A DNA stretch of 64,000 bases from Rhopalosiphum padi (lineage: Eukaryota; Arthropoda; Insecta; Hemiptera; Aphididae): contig NC_083597.1 of the NCBI RefSeq assembly GCF_020882245.1, positions 64,830,152 to 64,894,151 of the forward strand, in the 5' to 3' direction. Below the pieces are notes generated by a model. The model worked only from the letters and a program-made list of their open reading frames with translations. It was not told the origin of the DNA and ran no database searches. The position numbers were made by a program, and so were the translations under genes. This document shows, in pieces, positions 27,301 to 41,100 of the stretch. Numbering within the stretch: position 1 is the first letter of the stretch; every line of letters starts with the position of its first letter.

Positions 27301-30300
27301 GTCAATTATTTTAACTTGTAAAGTTGTAATCATATTATTGTATAAAACGCCACATTATCTATGATTACTTATATTTTTAATAACTAAAAAATACAAATAT
27401 ACCTAGTATGACGATTTATATTAATGGGTAGTACACAAAATGACATAGATTGCATATTATCATCGTTGAAATGTTGAATGGCCAAAAATAAATGTTGTAC
27501 TATGTTAGTCAAACGCATGTTATATCTATACAATATTGGCTTGATGCCGCGATTTGTATAAACTCGTATACAGTTTATACATAAAAAATACCTATCATCA
27601 TATAATATGCATTTTCAAAATATTTTAAGGAATACTTTAGGTTTAAAATATACGATTACTTTATTTTATAAATAAAGCAAATATTATGTGGTATATAATA
27701 AACATAGGTTATACTATATATATATTATAGATATTAAAAACGGGATAAATATAACTTTATTTTGAAAAGTACTTGCTAGTGAAATTTTAAGTAAAATGTA
27801 ATGTACTTAACCATTGGAGCAACTAGGATTTATTTTTAAATGTTGAGGAGAATTATATAGAATACAAATTTTATAGGAGAACTGAACTAGTGATCATTTT
27901 CAATTATTAAAAAAATTATAGCATCAAAATATTGTTGAAATAGTACATAATATTATGTTTCCTGAAAAACAAATAAGTACAATATTTAATATTTATTATC
28001 TTATAATTTTGATAAATTCTATATAAATATTGATACAGATAGTAAGACTCTCATACTATATTCTATTATACTATATTAATGTGTCCAATATAATGGGTCT
28101 TACTCTTTGTGGTTACTACTTTAAAAAAAAATATTAACAACTTAAGATAGTACCTAAATTGGTAATTTTTAAAGGAGTTACAATTTTTAAATAATCATAA
28201 TAATAAATAGATACAAGAACAAGGAACTTAAAATTTTAAATTGATTCTCTTTTTTTGTCATAAGAGGATTTCATACTAGGTTTCATATATTTGTTGTCAT
28301 CGGCTCTGTCTTATTAGTTTGTAGTAAGATCCAAAATTTACGTTCAGCAGTTTAAGTTTTAATTTTAAAATCAGAGTAAATCGACTTGTTACCAATTTCA
28401 AAGTTATTATTAACTTTATCTATATTCTTGATGCATTATTTGATATTTTTAATTTTGAACTTTAAAATGAGCATACCTTTTTTTTTAAATATTACAATTT
28501 AAAAATGTTCATAATTCGCTTTAAAATTAATATATCAAAAAAATACTTCTGAAAGATAACAGTAATGTATGTTATATCGTTTTTTTAAATCTAATATTAT
28601 GTAGGTTAATTCACTTTAATATTAAACCAACGGTACTAAACTTAAATTTACGATATAAAATATAAACGCACTGGTAAAACGTAGACAATAAAATATATAT
28701 AATTCGTTTTTTTCCATTTCATTATCAGTTATCATTAGTCGATAAACCGAAACTCATAACCACGGGTCATGTCTTTAAGTATAGTATCATACCATCTCAC
28801 AGATATATTTATTTATAGTTATACATATATATTATATATCTCAATATCTGTGTACCATCTACATTTTACAGGTCACATCCGTAATGACAAACAACATAGA
28901 TGACATACGTTTATAAATGTAAAGTAATTTTGTCCAATCTTTATGCCTTATGCACCATGACATTGTTTGTACTTACAAATAGAAAGTTAATAATTTTATT
29001 TAATATTATTTTCTGGTATGGGGAGGGATACAGCCCCAACCTTTTAGTTGCATCACTGGACCTAATCAACTTATAAAATAATTAGTTTGTGTAATTTTTC
29101 AGTTTTAAATGCCAAACGAATTATATACGTTAACTACTTTAAAAATCAGTTAATTTTCAAATATAAACTTAGTTTTAAAAATTAAAGAGATACGTGGCCT
29201 AAATAAATAATATGAAATTTTTTTTTTATAGTTAAAAACCGTTACATGCAACGAACTTTAGGGGACCGAATTTTTTTTCGTTATAACGGAAATTTCGTTG
29301 TAACGAAAATTCGTATAAGCTCTTTATAAGCCCTGATTTCCGGCAGGGGACTTCTATGACTTTCGTTATAATAGGATTTTTCGATGTATTGGTATTCGTT
29401 GTAACGGGAATTTACTGTATTTTTATCTATTAAAATTGGATAATAGCTCAAATTCTGCAATGTTTACAAACAAATATAAAATTATTGATATGTATTAAAA
29501 TTATATTAGTATAATTATACTTGCAATCGTAATTAGTAACATTAAAAGTATTAAAATTTAATTTGATTATTAACTATAGGCGGGTGTTAACCAGTTGCTT
29601 TAAATGGCTGTTTTTGGCATTTTAAAAATGTACCAGTTTCTCATCATTATTTATTATATGTATGATAATAATACCAATCCGTAAAATAGAGGAGGTAAAA
29701 ATTTAAATTATAATCATAGTTTATAAAAATAATTAAAATTGTAATAATAATGATAGCTCATCTAGTCACCTGGTACAAAGAGTATATTTTACCAGAATAT
29801 ATACGACGTAATTTTCAACGCATTTAAGTATAATTATAATTAAATATTGTATTTATTCTTTTATTGTACTTATTCATATTAATCATATTATTTTTATACA
29901 TTTTACGTACCTATCATTTTATACTATTTTTTATTTTTATATTACAATAAATTACAATACCTACCTATTTATTACCTTTGAGTATAAATTATAATTGTAA
30001 ATATAAAATTTTTTTTGTTTATATTTTTGACAAATTACACTGTATCTCGCTTATAATTATTGTATTTATCCTTTTATCATAAATATTATTATTATTTACA
30101 TATTTACTTCCCCTATTTTATGGATTGGTATTGTATTGATAAATATAATATATCATTATTAATTAGATTTTATTATATATATTTAAATTTAAATATTTGA
30201 CATTTAGCCATTTTAAATTTACAAATTATCTATACTTTAATATGATATTATAATCTATAATTAGTTTTAAAATTTAGAATTAAGAAAACAAATTAAAAAA

Positions 30301-33073
30301 TTATCGATACAACTTAATACTACATTATAAGAATATCATGGACACGACATTTTCTATAAAAACACAAAAAAAAACATACAATAAGCACTCAGTCGCTAGG
30401 CCATTCAGGCGCCTAGCTGCTCAGTCGCACATCCAGTTTATATTCTATTATACTATACATGTTCTTAGATAACGCATCTTTTATCAAATTAAAAGTATTA
30501 TTCATAGTATACTTTTTGTATTTTGTTAATTCCTAAATTATCTATCCACTCAACAATTCAAACCGCAAGTTCTACAAGAGGTAAGGTGATATATCTATCT
30601 TCAATATATATATACATCACGCATTCACGCATAATCATATATATACAATTAGATATATAAAAGATAAAACTCTCTTACTCACTCCCCGTATTAAGATTTC
30701 ATATTAATTAGTAATACATAAAGTAATGAGTTGAGAATATCAATTTAAATACAATATAATAATTTTTAAGCCAATATTAGACTAGAACCTTTTACCTCAT
30801 TTTTATCTCATTACAATTTTATAATCATGTATGTATAATAATATGTGAGGCCAACTGGTGCATTATGTTCTAGATAGTTTGGGGGGGGGGGGGAAATTGA
30901 AAAAAGGTACTTTTGAGAGCAACTGGTACACACACGCCCAACTAGGTATTTATTACATCTTACAAAATAGTATGATTAAATAATTTTTTCTACGTTTTGC
31001 AGTCGTATTTATAAATAATGTATAGATAAAAACGATGAGTAATAAACTAAAAAATTACTAATTAATTAGATAATAATCCAAATATAAGTTATGAGATAGA
31101 TGTATGATACCGTATACATATAAAAAATATGAAAACGATAGTCCTAGTTGTTATGATGGGTTTTAAACTTTTACCATATAAACCAAACACAACTTACTAG
31201 TTATTAATAATTATAACTGTTTTTGAAATTAGAAGGTTACATTAAAAATATTAAATTATATAACTTAAAAAATATTTATACTTTTTACTGTGTGAGAATT
31301 TCTTCGTCTAACTTTTCGGTTCCTAGAGCTATTGGTGTAATTAATTGCTTGTTTCTTTTTACCAATGAACAACATATATTTCCAATTTTTACTACTGTCT
31401 GTCAGTAATCAGTAAATATATTATCTATTATTATTCTTCAAATAATACGTGACCTCGACCGCTTGATCGTTGACATACATTTTTGAATTTTAATAGTTGA
31501 AATAAAGTTGAAACAGTTTTAACGATATCTAAATTTCAAATCTTACAATTTAAGTTCTTACGAAGTGCTATAGTTTTTATTTACTTCAAATAATATTTTG
31601 TTGTTTCTAATTTTCAGGTAATTGTTTTACAGACTGGACCGCAATGAGTTGTGTTCCTTGCGTAGATCCATGTAATTCTGTGTCCAAAGATGATTTGGAC
31701 AGGTGGACGAATAGTCTGAAACACGTTTTGGCCAATCAAACGGCTACGAAAATGTTTGAAGACTATTTGAAGGCATGTAAATTGGATTCTGTGGACATTT
31801 TGGAGTTGTGGAAAATGTGCGACGGCTTGTTGCGCTACGTACATCACAAGAAAATCGAAAAGTAAGCACGTCACAAATCTATTCGATTTGTCTGTCGCCT
31901 ATATAATCAATAACGACGAAGGTCTAAACTACTGGTCGGCGGTCGCATAAAAGTATATTGGATTATTTAGTGTTTTAATTACTATATATATATAATATAA
32001 TGTTATAATACAGTTTTTGAAATTTTAAAGTCACTGTTAATAGTTTAACTCGGTAATCACACACAGGACTAGAGGATATTGCTTATCCCGAACCCCTTAA
32101 AACTGATCTGCTATATTCGGTACATGTCTAATCACCAGAGCTAAAATTTCCCTTCAATATATATCGTCAACTTTGGGTCTGGTTATGGTCCGCAGTGTCT
32201 AGACGTTATGCTGTTTTATTGTCTAACGTTGAAAGGAAAACTTATACCACCCATTAACCAGAAAGAGCTTTGAATAGGTAATTTCAAAACATTTTTAAGG
32301 AAAAGGGAAATTTAACAAATCACAATATGGAAAATAATTTCCTAAGAAAACACTGCGAGTAAATTATATACTACTCATTAGTATTGATATTTAATTTAAA
32401 CAGCAATTGTAATTCATTCAAAGACCTTTATACAACTTTAAGTAGGTACCTATAGTATACCTACCTACAAAACCCCTTTTTGTTGACTTAGATGACAGAT
32501 ATAGACAATTTGTTCTAATATGACGTACCTACCTGTGTACTAGCTAGAGCAGTGATGGTCTTCAACCGGTGGGCCGCGACACATTTTTAGGTTGCGATAA
32601 TTCAGTTTTAATAGTATTACTGCAAAGCATTAAGGAATTTTAGATTTTTTTATAAAATTTACCCTGGGTCGCGAGATCAAAAAAGTTGAAGACCACTGTA
32701 CTAAAGTACTGTTTATACTGACAATCCCAATTTAATACACAATCAAAGTATAATTTTTAACTTAGGCCAGATTTTTATTTATATTAATGGAAATAATAGA
32801 TGAGTCGTGGGTATTGATACGTTATGCACTTGGCATTTCAGCGAATCGTCAAAAATTAAAAATGACTACATCGCCATTGTAGAATGTGCCGGTGAAATGG
32901 AGGGATTGACGGAACACCAGTTGCGCCGGTTGGAAGAAACTAAAAGCAGTGGGCCGAAGAAGATATTAGCCCGCGTCGAGAAACTACGTCAGACAGCTTA
33001 CGAACTGATGCAGCACGACTATGGATTGTTTAGGAAAAAGTTGTTAAAAGATCACAAAATCGCGAAAAAATAA
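24369..33073 (+). CDS. Small RGS-fold (regulator of G-protein signalling-like) protein
   Basis: Secure coding exons are 31633-31861 (or 31618-31861) and 32842-33073, joined in phase 2; they read about 149 aa from Met at 31644 to a TAA. The protein has the layout of one RGS domain: an N-terminal DRWTNSLKHVLANQ helix, MFEDYLKACK, an ELWKMCDGLLRY block like the family's FW.AC, then a C-terminal AYELMQHDYGLFRKKLLKDH block like the LM..D.Y.RFL.S end. It looks nearest to the Axin type of RGS domain, but similarity is modest and key Galpha-contact residues are not obviously kept, so GAP activity is doubtful. No other domain is present and the tail is lysine-rich. A probable first coding exon is 24369-24381 (ATG TTG TGT GGC G, then GTGAGT), with an in-frame TAA just upstream. 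Its phase fits either acceptor, giving 157 or 162 aa. The 7.2 kb first intron is inference; the 3' exons are well supported. Confidence 0.7.
28262..28520 (+). repeat. Diverged half-copy of the long-TIR MITE at 62.3 kb
   Basis: Shares in order 'ataagagga', 'ggctctgtcttattag', 'tttacgttcag', 'agagtaaat' and 'tttaaaatgagc' with the left arm of the 62266-62695 element, but with many substitutions. The right arm was not recognised. Confidence 0.5.
29262..29420. repeat. TATAACG-type transposon-end repeat
   Basis: Repeated units of the type 'tcgttataacggaa' and 'ttcgttgtaacg' occur at least four times, partly inverted. This resembles decayed ends of a cut-and-paste transposon; the family is not identified. 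Confidence 0.45.
32550..32698. mobile_element. hAT (Buster-like) MITE, 149 bp, in the RGS gene intron
   Basis: The ends CAGTGATGGTCTTCAACC and GTTGAAGACCACTG are inverted repeats, with GGCCGCGAC and GGTCGCGAG subterminal blocks. Flanks agctagag and tactaaag share only 5 of 8 bases but both fit the nnnTAnnn target preference of Buster-type hAT elements. Confidence 0.7.
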
Positions 33074-33249
33074 CGTTTTTGTTTGAATCGAAATATTATT
33101 ACGTATGTCTAAGATGTTTATTTTCTATATTTTATAATTTATTTGAAGTACAAAATACATGTTTGTTTAATATTATTTATACATTATGTTGTGATAAAAT
33201 ATGTTATTTCATCGGAACGTGATATACATTTAAGTTTAGGATAGAAAAC

Positions 33250-34456
33250 CCGGTTGTAAACTCTCCCGGGTCAACATTATATTTACCTGTAGGCTGTAGG
33301 AAATGTGTAAACTCACCAGAGTTGAAAAATAGTGTTGTGGATTTCATCTCACTCAAACGTTGTACCTACACAAAACACAAAAATTCAAGAGTTAGGCTTT
33401 CTGGGTACCACACGTGACACGACTGCGTACGGTGCATCTTTTTGAGAACACGATTTCGTATGATTTTCTGTGCATCGTTGCCACATTTAAGTTTTTATTT
33501 GAGATCAGTAAAAATTAAATTTAAACTTTCGGATTAATATCCGAATTATTATTGTATACGTTCTATTAGTTTAAATCAAATGGCAACAGTGGTTTAAAGT
33601 TGCGGATAAAAATCGTACGCAATCGTATTTCACCGGGCTTTCTGTAGAATACGGAGATGGAGAGATGACATTAGTAAAGTTGGAAAATGGCTGCGTTACA
33701 TTTTGGATTAGTATTCATAGATCTAAATGAAGATTGAAGAGGGAATGTTTATATGTATATTGTATATTCACATTAGCTGCAATATTGCAATAATGCCCAC
33801 ACAAAGCGAAAAATTAGAAACTTTTTACTTCATACTTAGTTAATACGTATATTGACGAAGATATACATATCCTTCAACTATGTGTGCTTCAGTATCATCA
33901 TCATAAAAACAACAAACGGTTGTGAATCGTTCCATTCGCATTTATATTCACATTTCTCTAGTACTCGTTCATGTCTATTTATATTTATAACTGCATAAGG
34001 CCCTAACAGTTTTTCAAACTGAAGTGTACTGTGTACATAAAAAAATCAAAGTCACAATAAACAAAATATAATAAGTAAAACCTTTTATACCAAAAATAAA
34101 GAAAAAAATTATATTATAAAAATAAGATTATAAAGACCAATATATAAATACCTTAAATTTTTTGAAATCTGTATGATCATATTGTTATAAACATAAAAAT
34201 TTAATTAAAATGTTTACTAATTTGAATATATTATTATTAGTATGTATATAGTATTATTATTTAATTGAATGTTTGAAATTTCGATGTATATTTGATTTAT
34301 TTTATGATTTTTATTTTATTTGTATTTTAACTATAATTATAGCCCACAACAGCTAAAGCCCGAGAGTTTAGATGTTCCCGTCGGGTAATATTGGAGTAGA
34401 CCCTGGAGAATTTACAGATAGGTAATTTATTAAAATCAGGAGAGTTTACAATCGCT
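33250..34456. mobile_element. Candidate 1.2 kb inverted-repeat element between RGS and TIM14 genes
   Basis: The left end GGTTGTAAACTCTCC (33252-33266) is mirrored by GGAGAGTTTACAATCG (34439-34454). A second weaker copy of the motif sits about 40 bases inside each end. An internal inverted block pairs 'acgactgcgtacggtgca' and 'gttgccacatttaa' near 33.42-33.49 kb with counterparts near 33.58-33.63 kb. No long frame is present. Borders and family are uncertain. Confidence 0.5.
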
Positions 34457-34626
34457 CGATAGAAGAACTTTCAGGAAAAACTAATGACAATAACACAAGG
34501 CTTATTAATATCCATGGATAAATAAATGGAATATTCACAATATAAAAGTTACCGATAAAAATAATAATATATATCTATATTTTTGTACATTCACATATTT
34601 ACACTACAATAATTAGCGGACGTTGT

Positions 34627-37600
34627 TTATTTTTTATCCAAAAGATCTTTGGCCTCGTTTATCTTTGCAGCTATGTACGGTGAACCACCTTTATCTGGAT
34701 GATTGATCAACATGATTCGTTTATGGGCATCCTGAAAAAAAAATTAAAAATAAATATTATTTATTAATAAACAAATCTAATAACATATTATTATATATTT
34801 ATATATTATATTTTCCCACGTATACGACAATTACAGCGAAAATGAGTTAACGTGTTTCAAAAATAAAACTTGGAATCGAGTACCAACAGTATCACGCAAC
34901 AAAAACATAAAATAAATATTTTTCGCCAAAAGTACAAAAATATACACATTGCACAACAAATGTCATTCATAGCTATGTCCGTGAAATATTTATAAAAAAA
35001 AAAACAGATTTCTGACAATTTTTTAATAAAATAAAATAAATTGTTTAAATATAATCCATAAAATAGAAAAATATACGTACCTATACTATTTTTATATTTC
35101 ATTTTTTACGCATAAATATAGTTAGATTATACCAATATTTTATTATTTAAATTATCGTTGGTAGGAAGTATTTTTCATTTACGCATTGCTTATTAAAATA
35201 TAATTTTTTTTATTTCATAGTAATTATTACTACTTTCTATGAAGTTGAATTCACATTTCTCAGTATTTTAATTAATTACTTATAGGTATAATTATTATAA
35301 TTGATTAAAAACAAAATTAATTTCTTTAATGTTTATCACTGATATTACTACCACTACTGGCTATCCTAAAAAAAATATAGGTCTAGTGAAACATAAAAAA
35401 AGTAACCACTCACCAAAGGCATAACCTATTCCCCTCACCAAAATCATGAATATAATATTATGTTTACATGTTTGAAGCTAGATAATATTAATACTAATAT
35501 AATATGCTTAGGTATTTTTATGTACTTCTGTCTAATAAAATTGTATTATTTCTTTAGTATCCAACACCCATGAATACTAATTACAAATTAAAAATAAATA
35601 TGTGTCATGTAAATACAATAATATTCTATTATTTTTATTTACTTAAACAAATTTAACCGTTAACTTTATTAAAAAACAAGAAGATTACCCACCCTACTTT
35701 GAAAGTATTGCTTGAGCAAAACTTTTATTATAGAATAGCAGCCATTGGTTATGGATAGCGATTTGTAATGAAATTAACTAGAGATTTAATTTGGTCAATA
35801 AAAGTTGCAAACGGTTCTCATATATTATGTATAATTTGAGAAAAACACTAATTAATGTAAATGCGATGAAAATAAAATAAAACATTGTAATTAAATTAAA
35901 ATTATTCTTTAAGAATATAAATTATAATATTGTATAGGTATTTATTGTTTTTAGTGGACTACTATTTAATTATTTAATGGAGAGTACACACTACATATGC
36001 TCTGTTATATTTTTTCAGCAATCATTTGCACAAATATTTAGTAGTGTAGACAAAGGCTTGAACAAAAATTCAAATTATATAAAGTATTATAGTCAGTTTG
36101 ACAACTAAAGAGTTAACAACAGTATTGTGCTAAAGCCAAGGGACTTGGTGAATACATGAATTATAAACTCATATGTGGTATGTAAAAGCTCGACTTAGTT
36201 GACATCCACGCTAATAAGATTTATACAAGTGCAAATTATTAGAATATTTAGATGAAATGTTTTATTTTTAACTTTATTTATTTGTAAGAAGTTACAATAC
36301 TGATTTATTTATTTGTTTCTAAATTAAATTTAGCTATAGCATAAATCCAGTTAAAAATTGTTAACTTAAAATAGTGTCAAAATTATAAATATTATTAATT
36401 TGAAAAATTGTCTATGTTCATTGTGAGATAGTTATTATTTAATACAGAAATTATTTCATAGTAAATGACTTATTTTATATTAATATATATTTGTATTAAT
36501 TATTAAAATTTATTTATAACTTGACTATTAAAAACAAAATTAGTAATCAATAATCAAAATCAACATTTGTTTAGAACATTAGAATTTTTGATGATGAACC
36601 AAATATACTATATTCAAAATGGTGTTTTACAATATTGCTTACAGCTGTAATATCAGAATATTATCAAGGTATACTAGGAAAAACTATTTATTTACAGCTG
36701 ATCATTTTATGAACATGTTAAATAAAATTAATTTTTTAAATAATGTTATTGCAAAAATGTATTACTCATTCAGATATATACAAGACTTTAAACTATGAAT
36801 TTTAAAAAAGTTCATGCAGATAATTAATTGCACACAATTTTTTATCTGACAAAAGATAATAGAAAAATTCTATGGAGAATGGAGACATGATAAAATAAAA
36901 TTTAAAATTTAAACACACAGTATTACTGATCAGTGGTGTACTCAGGATTTTTTAACGAAGAAGGATAGAAAAATTGGTTGTAATATTTGTGTGAGTTGCA
37001 GTCATTAACAATAACAATAGAATATTGAATTACATTAAATTACTTTAAAAGTAAGAATTGTTTAAAAACAACCTAACCATACCTTGAATCTATAAAAAAA
37101 AAAAAAAATAATTATTTACATTAATAAGTTTATATTAATTTTCCATGATTTTTAAGACATGACATAAATCATTAAAATTTTTGGGAAGAGTTAATACTTT
37201 TCTATGAATAATCAACAACTTTAAACTACCGACAATGTTTAAGGTCTTAAAATGCTATATTAAATTAGTCAATAATAAGTTTAATATTTAATAGTAAATT
37301 AAATCTTTGGAATTTTAAAATGTTGTCTCAGGAGTACAATACAAGAACATGTATAATTATAGTATTTCTTTTAGCTATATTAATTTGAAATCGTAAACAA
37401 TAATTTTTAAAAATTATTAATAAATGACATCCAAACGATAGAAAACAAAAATAGCTATATAAAATCAGGATACTTATTTGTTCAAAAAAGTTTAAATATA
37501 TTATTTAAAAATTTTATAATAACAAGGTTTCTAATGTTAAATACTTAGGTACTTATACGGAAGTCTATATTTTATATTTTATTTGTAGATAGAATAATCA

Positions 37601-38117
37601 GACGACATAGCACTGAAGTGGAAAGGAAATTAATAATCTAGTAAGTATCATCGATCTATTTGTATAGATAATAAATATTGTTTATTTCATACTTAAGGCA
37701 GTTAAAATTTTATAGAATTATAATATGATTTAGCTTACTTTGATTTTGTTTTTTGGAGCATTATTTGACACATCAAGTATGAGTGTGGCTTCGCGTTTGG
37801 ACATAGTAGGTTCAAATCCGCCTTTATGAAATTTACTACTTGACTAAAAGCAATAAAAAAAATAATAAAATGTTTATAACAATAACAATAAAGTCATAAT
37901 GTTTTGTAATTTTACCAAAATTCCCGATTCGGATGACATTGTTTTAAGAACTTCACTCATTTTTTGAGCTATTTGTGGAGCAACTCGTAATACTTGTCGA
38001 CCAGCAAAACCAGCTGCGGCCAGACCTAGCCCAACGACAACAACACTGGCCTTTAAATAAAATACATTTAAAATTACAAAATTAATCCAACACAAAATGA
38101 TCATAGTTAATTACCAT
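34627..38117 (-). CDS. DNAJC19: TIM14/Pam18, J-domain subunit of the mitochondrial import motor (DNAJC19 type)
   Basis: TIM14 is a membrane-anchored J-protein of the TIM23 presequence translocase. It stimulates the ATPase of mitochondrial Hsp70 as proteins are pulled into the matrix. Four minus-strand exons, all in phase 0, give 115 aa: 38117-38115 (the ATG alone), 38050-37916, 37843-37739 and 34731-34627 (ending in TAA). Residues 4-22 (VVVVGLGLAAAGFAGRQVL) are the single membrane span. KGGFEPTMSKREATLIL opens the degenerate J domain, and the obligatory HPD tripeptide is at 92-94 in LINHPDKGGSPYIAAKINEA. Length and order match the animal family (about 116 aa), and the gene looks intact. The first exon contributes only the initiator codon, so start choice rests on the ATG-GTAATT donor and the family's MAS- start. 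The third intron is about 3 kb. It is convergent with the RGS gene. Confidence 0.95.
34732..37738. other. Third intron of the TIM14 gene; nothing coding
   Basis: AT-rich, no recognised gene. A lone hAT-type end (CAGTGGTGTACTCAGG, 36931-36946) is present without a visible partner. Confidence 0.5.
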
Positions 38118-41100
38118 CTGTCAATTTGTTGCGCAAAACGTGAAATATTGAAATAATTAAAAGTGTAAAGTTGTTCTGTAACGTTGATAAACGTTAAAGA
38201 CGTAAGTAGTAAGTATAGACAGTATAGTAAAATTAAACTAAATGAGAGTTAAGACTTGAGAGCACGATGTAGATAAAATTAAGAAAGGTTGAGAATTTGA
38301 GACTAAGAGATAACTGTTATCATTTGACATAAAGCATTCTGATAACAACATGGACCTATTGATACTAATGGCCAATGGGTATGCATAGACCTTATATTTA
38401 TTTATTTATTGATATTTGGCAGTAACGTCCGCTAAGTATTATATTATAGGTATATAATATTATAATAAATTAAATTAAATAAATATAAATTATACCCAGA
38501 TTTTATTTTCGCCATACAGTTATTACTTATCACATAAACTTAAGTAAATCATTGTCACAGTATATGCAGTAATTCTACCTTACACTTACACTTCACTAGT
38601 TATTAGTTCTGAGGGCGAGTTTGGATTTAAATATTTAATAAGGCCCTAAGCTATTTGAGATATGGGGCCCTTTAGAATTGCAGATATTATATGCATTGAC
38701 GGAAATATGGGATATTTGGAGGGGCTTCCCCCATAATAAAAAATCATTCAGAACCCTCGTAAATTTTTTACACATTGTATAAGTATAAGGTTTATACCAT
38801 TAGGGGGCTATATCAAACAAATAAATATTTAAGCCCCCCCCCCCGCCAAAAAAAAAAATTGTATTTTAACAGCCTATGATTATAAGTCAGTTCTAAGTAT
38901 GATTTTCGGGGATAATACAGAGGATTAAACTGAATTACAGTTAAGAAATACCTAGATAATTGAAATAAAAACTTAATATTATTTTTATTTATAACATACT
39001 TAAAAATAGTTAATATAAGTACCTTATAATAAAAATATTCAATACACGAAATATCTCTGTGTTGATCCATTTTGTGTACCTAAATAATTTTTTTTTTATG
39101 ATGTTGGCTTGGGGCACCATATATAATGATTATCAGATTATATATGTGCTATGGAATATGACAAATGCTCACTTGAACAATTTTTTGGAGGCCCCCAAGA
39201 CAGTTGTGTATCAGATACACTATACAGTATACACTGTATCTTATAGGTACGTAAATCCGGCACTGGTATAGTTCACCAATAGACACTGGTTACGTCATAT
39301 TATCCGAAAAAATTTTCATACGTACATTTGTCCAATATTATGTTTATATTATATATTGTAATCATAAATAATATTATATATTTATATTTTTTTATGATAA
39401 TTTACGATTGCAAATTGCTATGTCATCATCATAATATTATTAGGTTTTGCATTACAAATCATAGTATAAACAATAAATATATTTTGGTATTAGGTTTATT
39501 ACTTATGTCATAAGTGGCAAATGTTTCGAATACTAAAAACAAATTATCCTGTGAGGCTGTGAATATCACAGATTGGCTGCTAACTTCTATAGGTACTGAG
39601 TACTAAAATAAATATACTAAACTACAGTTCTACGTTTACGAACAGTTGTAATTGTCACTTTGTTAAATGCTTTTTACTTGAATATAAAATAAAATATTAT
39701 ACTATATAATATAATAATATTTGAAGTAAATATTTAAAAGAGAAAATTTATCGATATAATATATTAGTAAAACTATATTCACCTAATCACCTTACGTATC
39801 AAATATTTATTAAATAAATATTTGTACTTTGTAGATTGTTTACAGTTATGTAATTTACTGTTGGTATAAACAGTAAGATTAAATATTCATCCGGACCCTA
39901 TCGTATAATAAAAAATTATTGATCTGCAATCGATTGTAATACTATAACTGCAGTATTTGTTAAACATACCTAGCTTTAAAATTTATTAAAATTTAACATT
40001 TCTAAAAAAAACTTAGATAGGACCTAGGAGTAAACGATTAGGTTTGACATTAAATTGGTACAAAAGATGATTGTTGAATTAATGAATTAAAAGTTCAAAC
40101 ACTTCAAACAATACACTCGATTGTGAATTATACTCGACAATTCAATGTCTATACAAGTGGCTATAGGTTACAAACATATTATTGTGTTAATTGAAAAACA
40201 CAGTTCTAATAATGGCTTTATCTACAACACATATAAAATATACTATGTTCCTATTTATTTGAACATTAACCTTATCTATTGATTTACACTTAATTGTATA
40301 GGTATATATAAATAAATTATAAGAACAGTACATACATATAGATTAGATATAGGTATACGTTTAATAACTAATGTGATTTATTATGATGGATTTGTATTTT
40401 GTATTCATGATTTTCATCGAATGACGACGATTTTTGTATTAATATTAGATTTATATTACGATATACTATACCTAGTATAATAGTTATCTTATTGCGGTAT
40501 TAAAATAATACGCAATTCTAAAAATTGAATTTATTAATAAATTATAAATACTTATATAAAATATTGCATAAGTAGTATTCAAATAATTATTTATACTGAA
40601 GTACAACACGCTGCAGTAGGCGAACGAATTTTCTATACTATTTAATATTTCATGAATATTCATGCAAACTAGGTATTTAGTAGACATTTAATAACGTATA
40701 TTTGTATACACTATCTATACAAATTTAATACAATGACCAACTTACAAGAAGTGAAATTTTAAATTTGTTGAATTATTATACTTTTACAGTCAAACACATA
40801 ACAATAGAATATCGCCAATAAACTAGGTTCAACATATCACATATCGACATATCGTTAAAAAAAAATTATATTTTAGGTAGAATGAATAGATTATATGAAC
40901 TAAGTTCAATTTTTTGAAAGAAAAATGTAAAATTACAAAAACTATTACTTATTGGTAAAGATCTGTGGCCTAAAAGAGCTTATCCCTCCCCAAAAAAGCC
41001 CACCAAGCCCCTTTAAAAATGATTGCAAAAGTAATAACATTTTGTAGTTTCATACATCAAATTCTTAAAAAAGAAATGCAGCAAACATAATTTATAATAT
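38118..41100. other. Intergenic DNA left of the transporter gene
   Basis: The first part must include the TIM14 promoter and 5' UTR. At 38630-38860 and 39100-39205 there are 'ggccct', 'ggggccc' and C-run fragments typical of decayed DNA transposons. No gene was recognised. Confidence 0.4.

Larger units (their letters stand above)
24388..31617. other. Proposed first intron of the RGS gene; repeats only
   Basis: Seven kilobases of AT-rich sequence. It holds a diverged relative of the 62.3 kb MITE (28262-28520), TATAACG-type repeats (29262-29420), and a run of 13 G at 30881-30893. A coding-looking block at 25861-25992 is open on both strands but was not assigned to a gene. Confidence 0.4.

Noticed and set aside
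31614..31874. 86-aa minus-strand frame opposite the RGS exon
   Set aside because: The plus-strand frame continues in phase across an intron and has family blocks; the minus frame does not.
36931..36946. Isolated hAT-type terminus CAGTGGTGTACTCAGG
   Set aside because: No partner end or target duplication was found nearby, so no element borders can be given.
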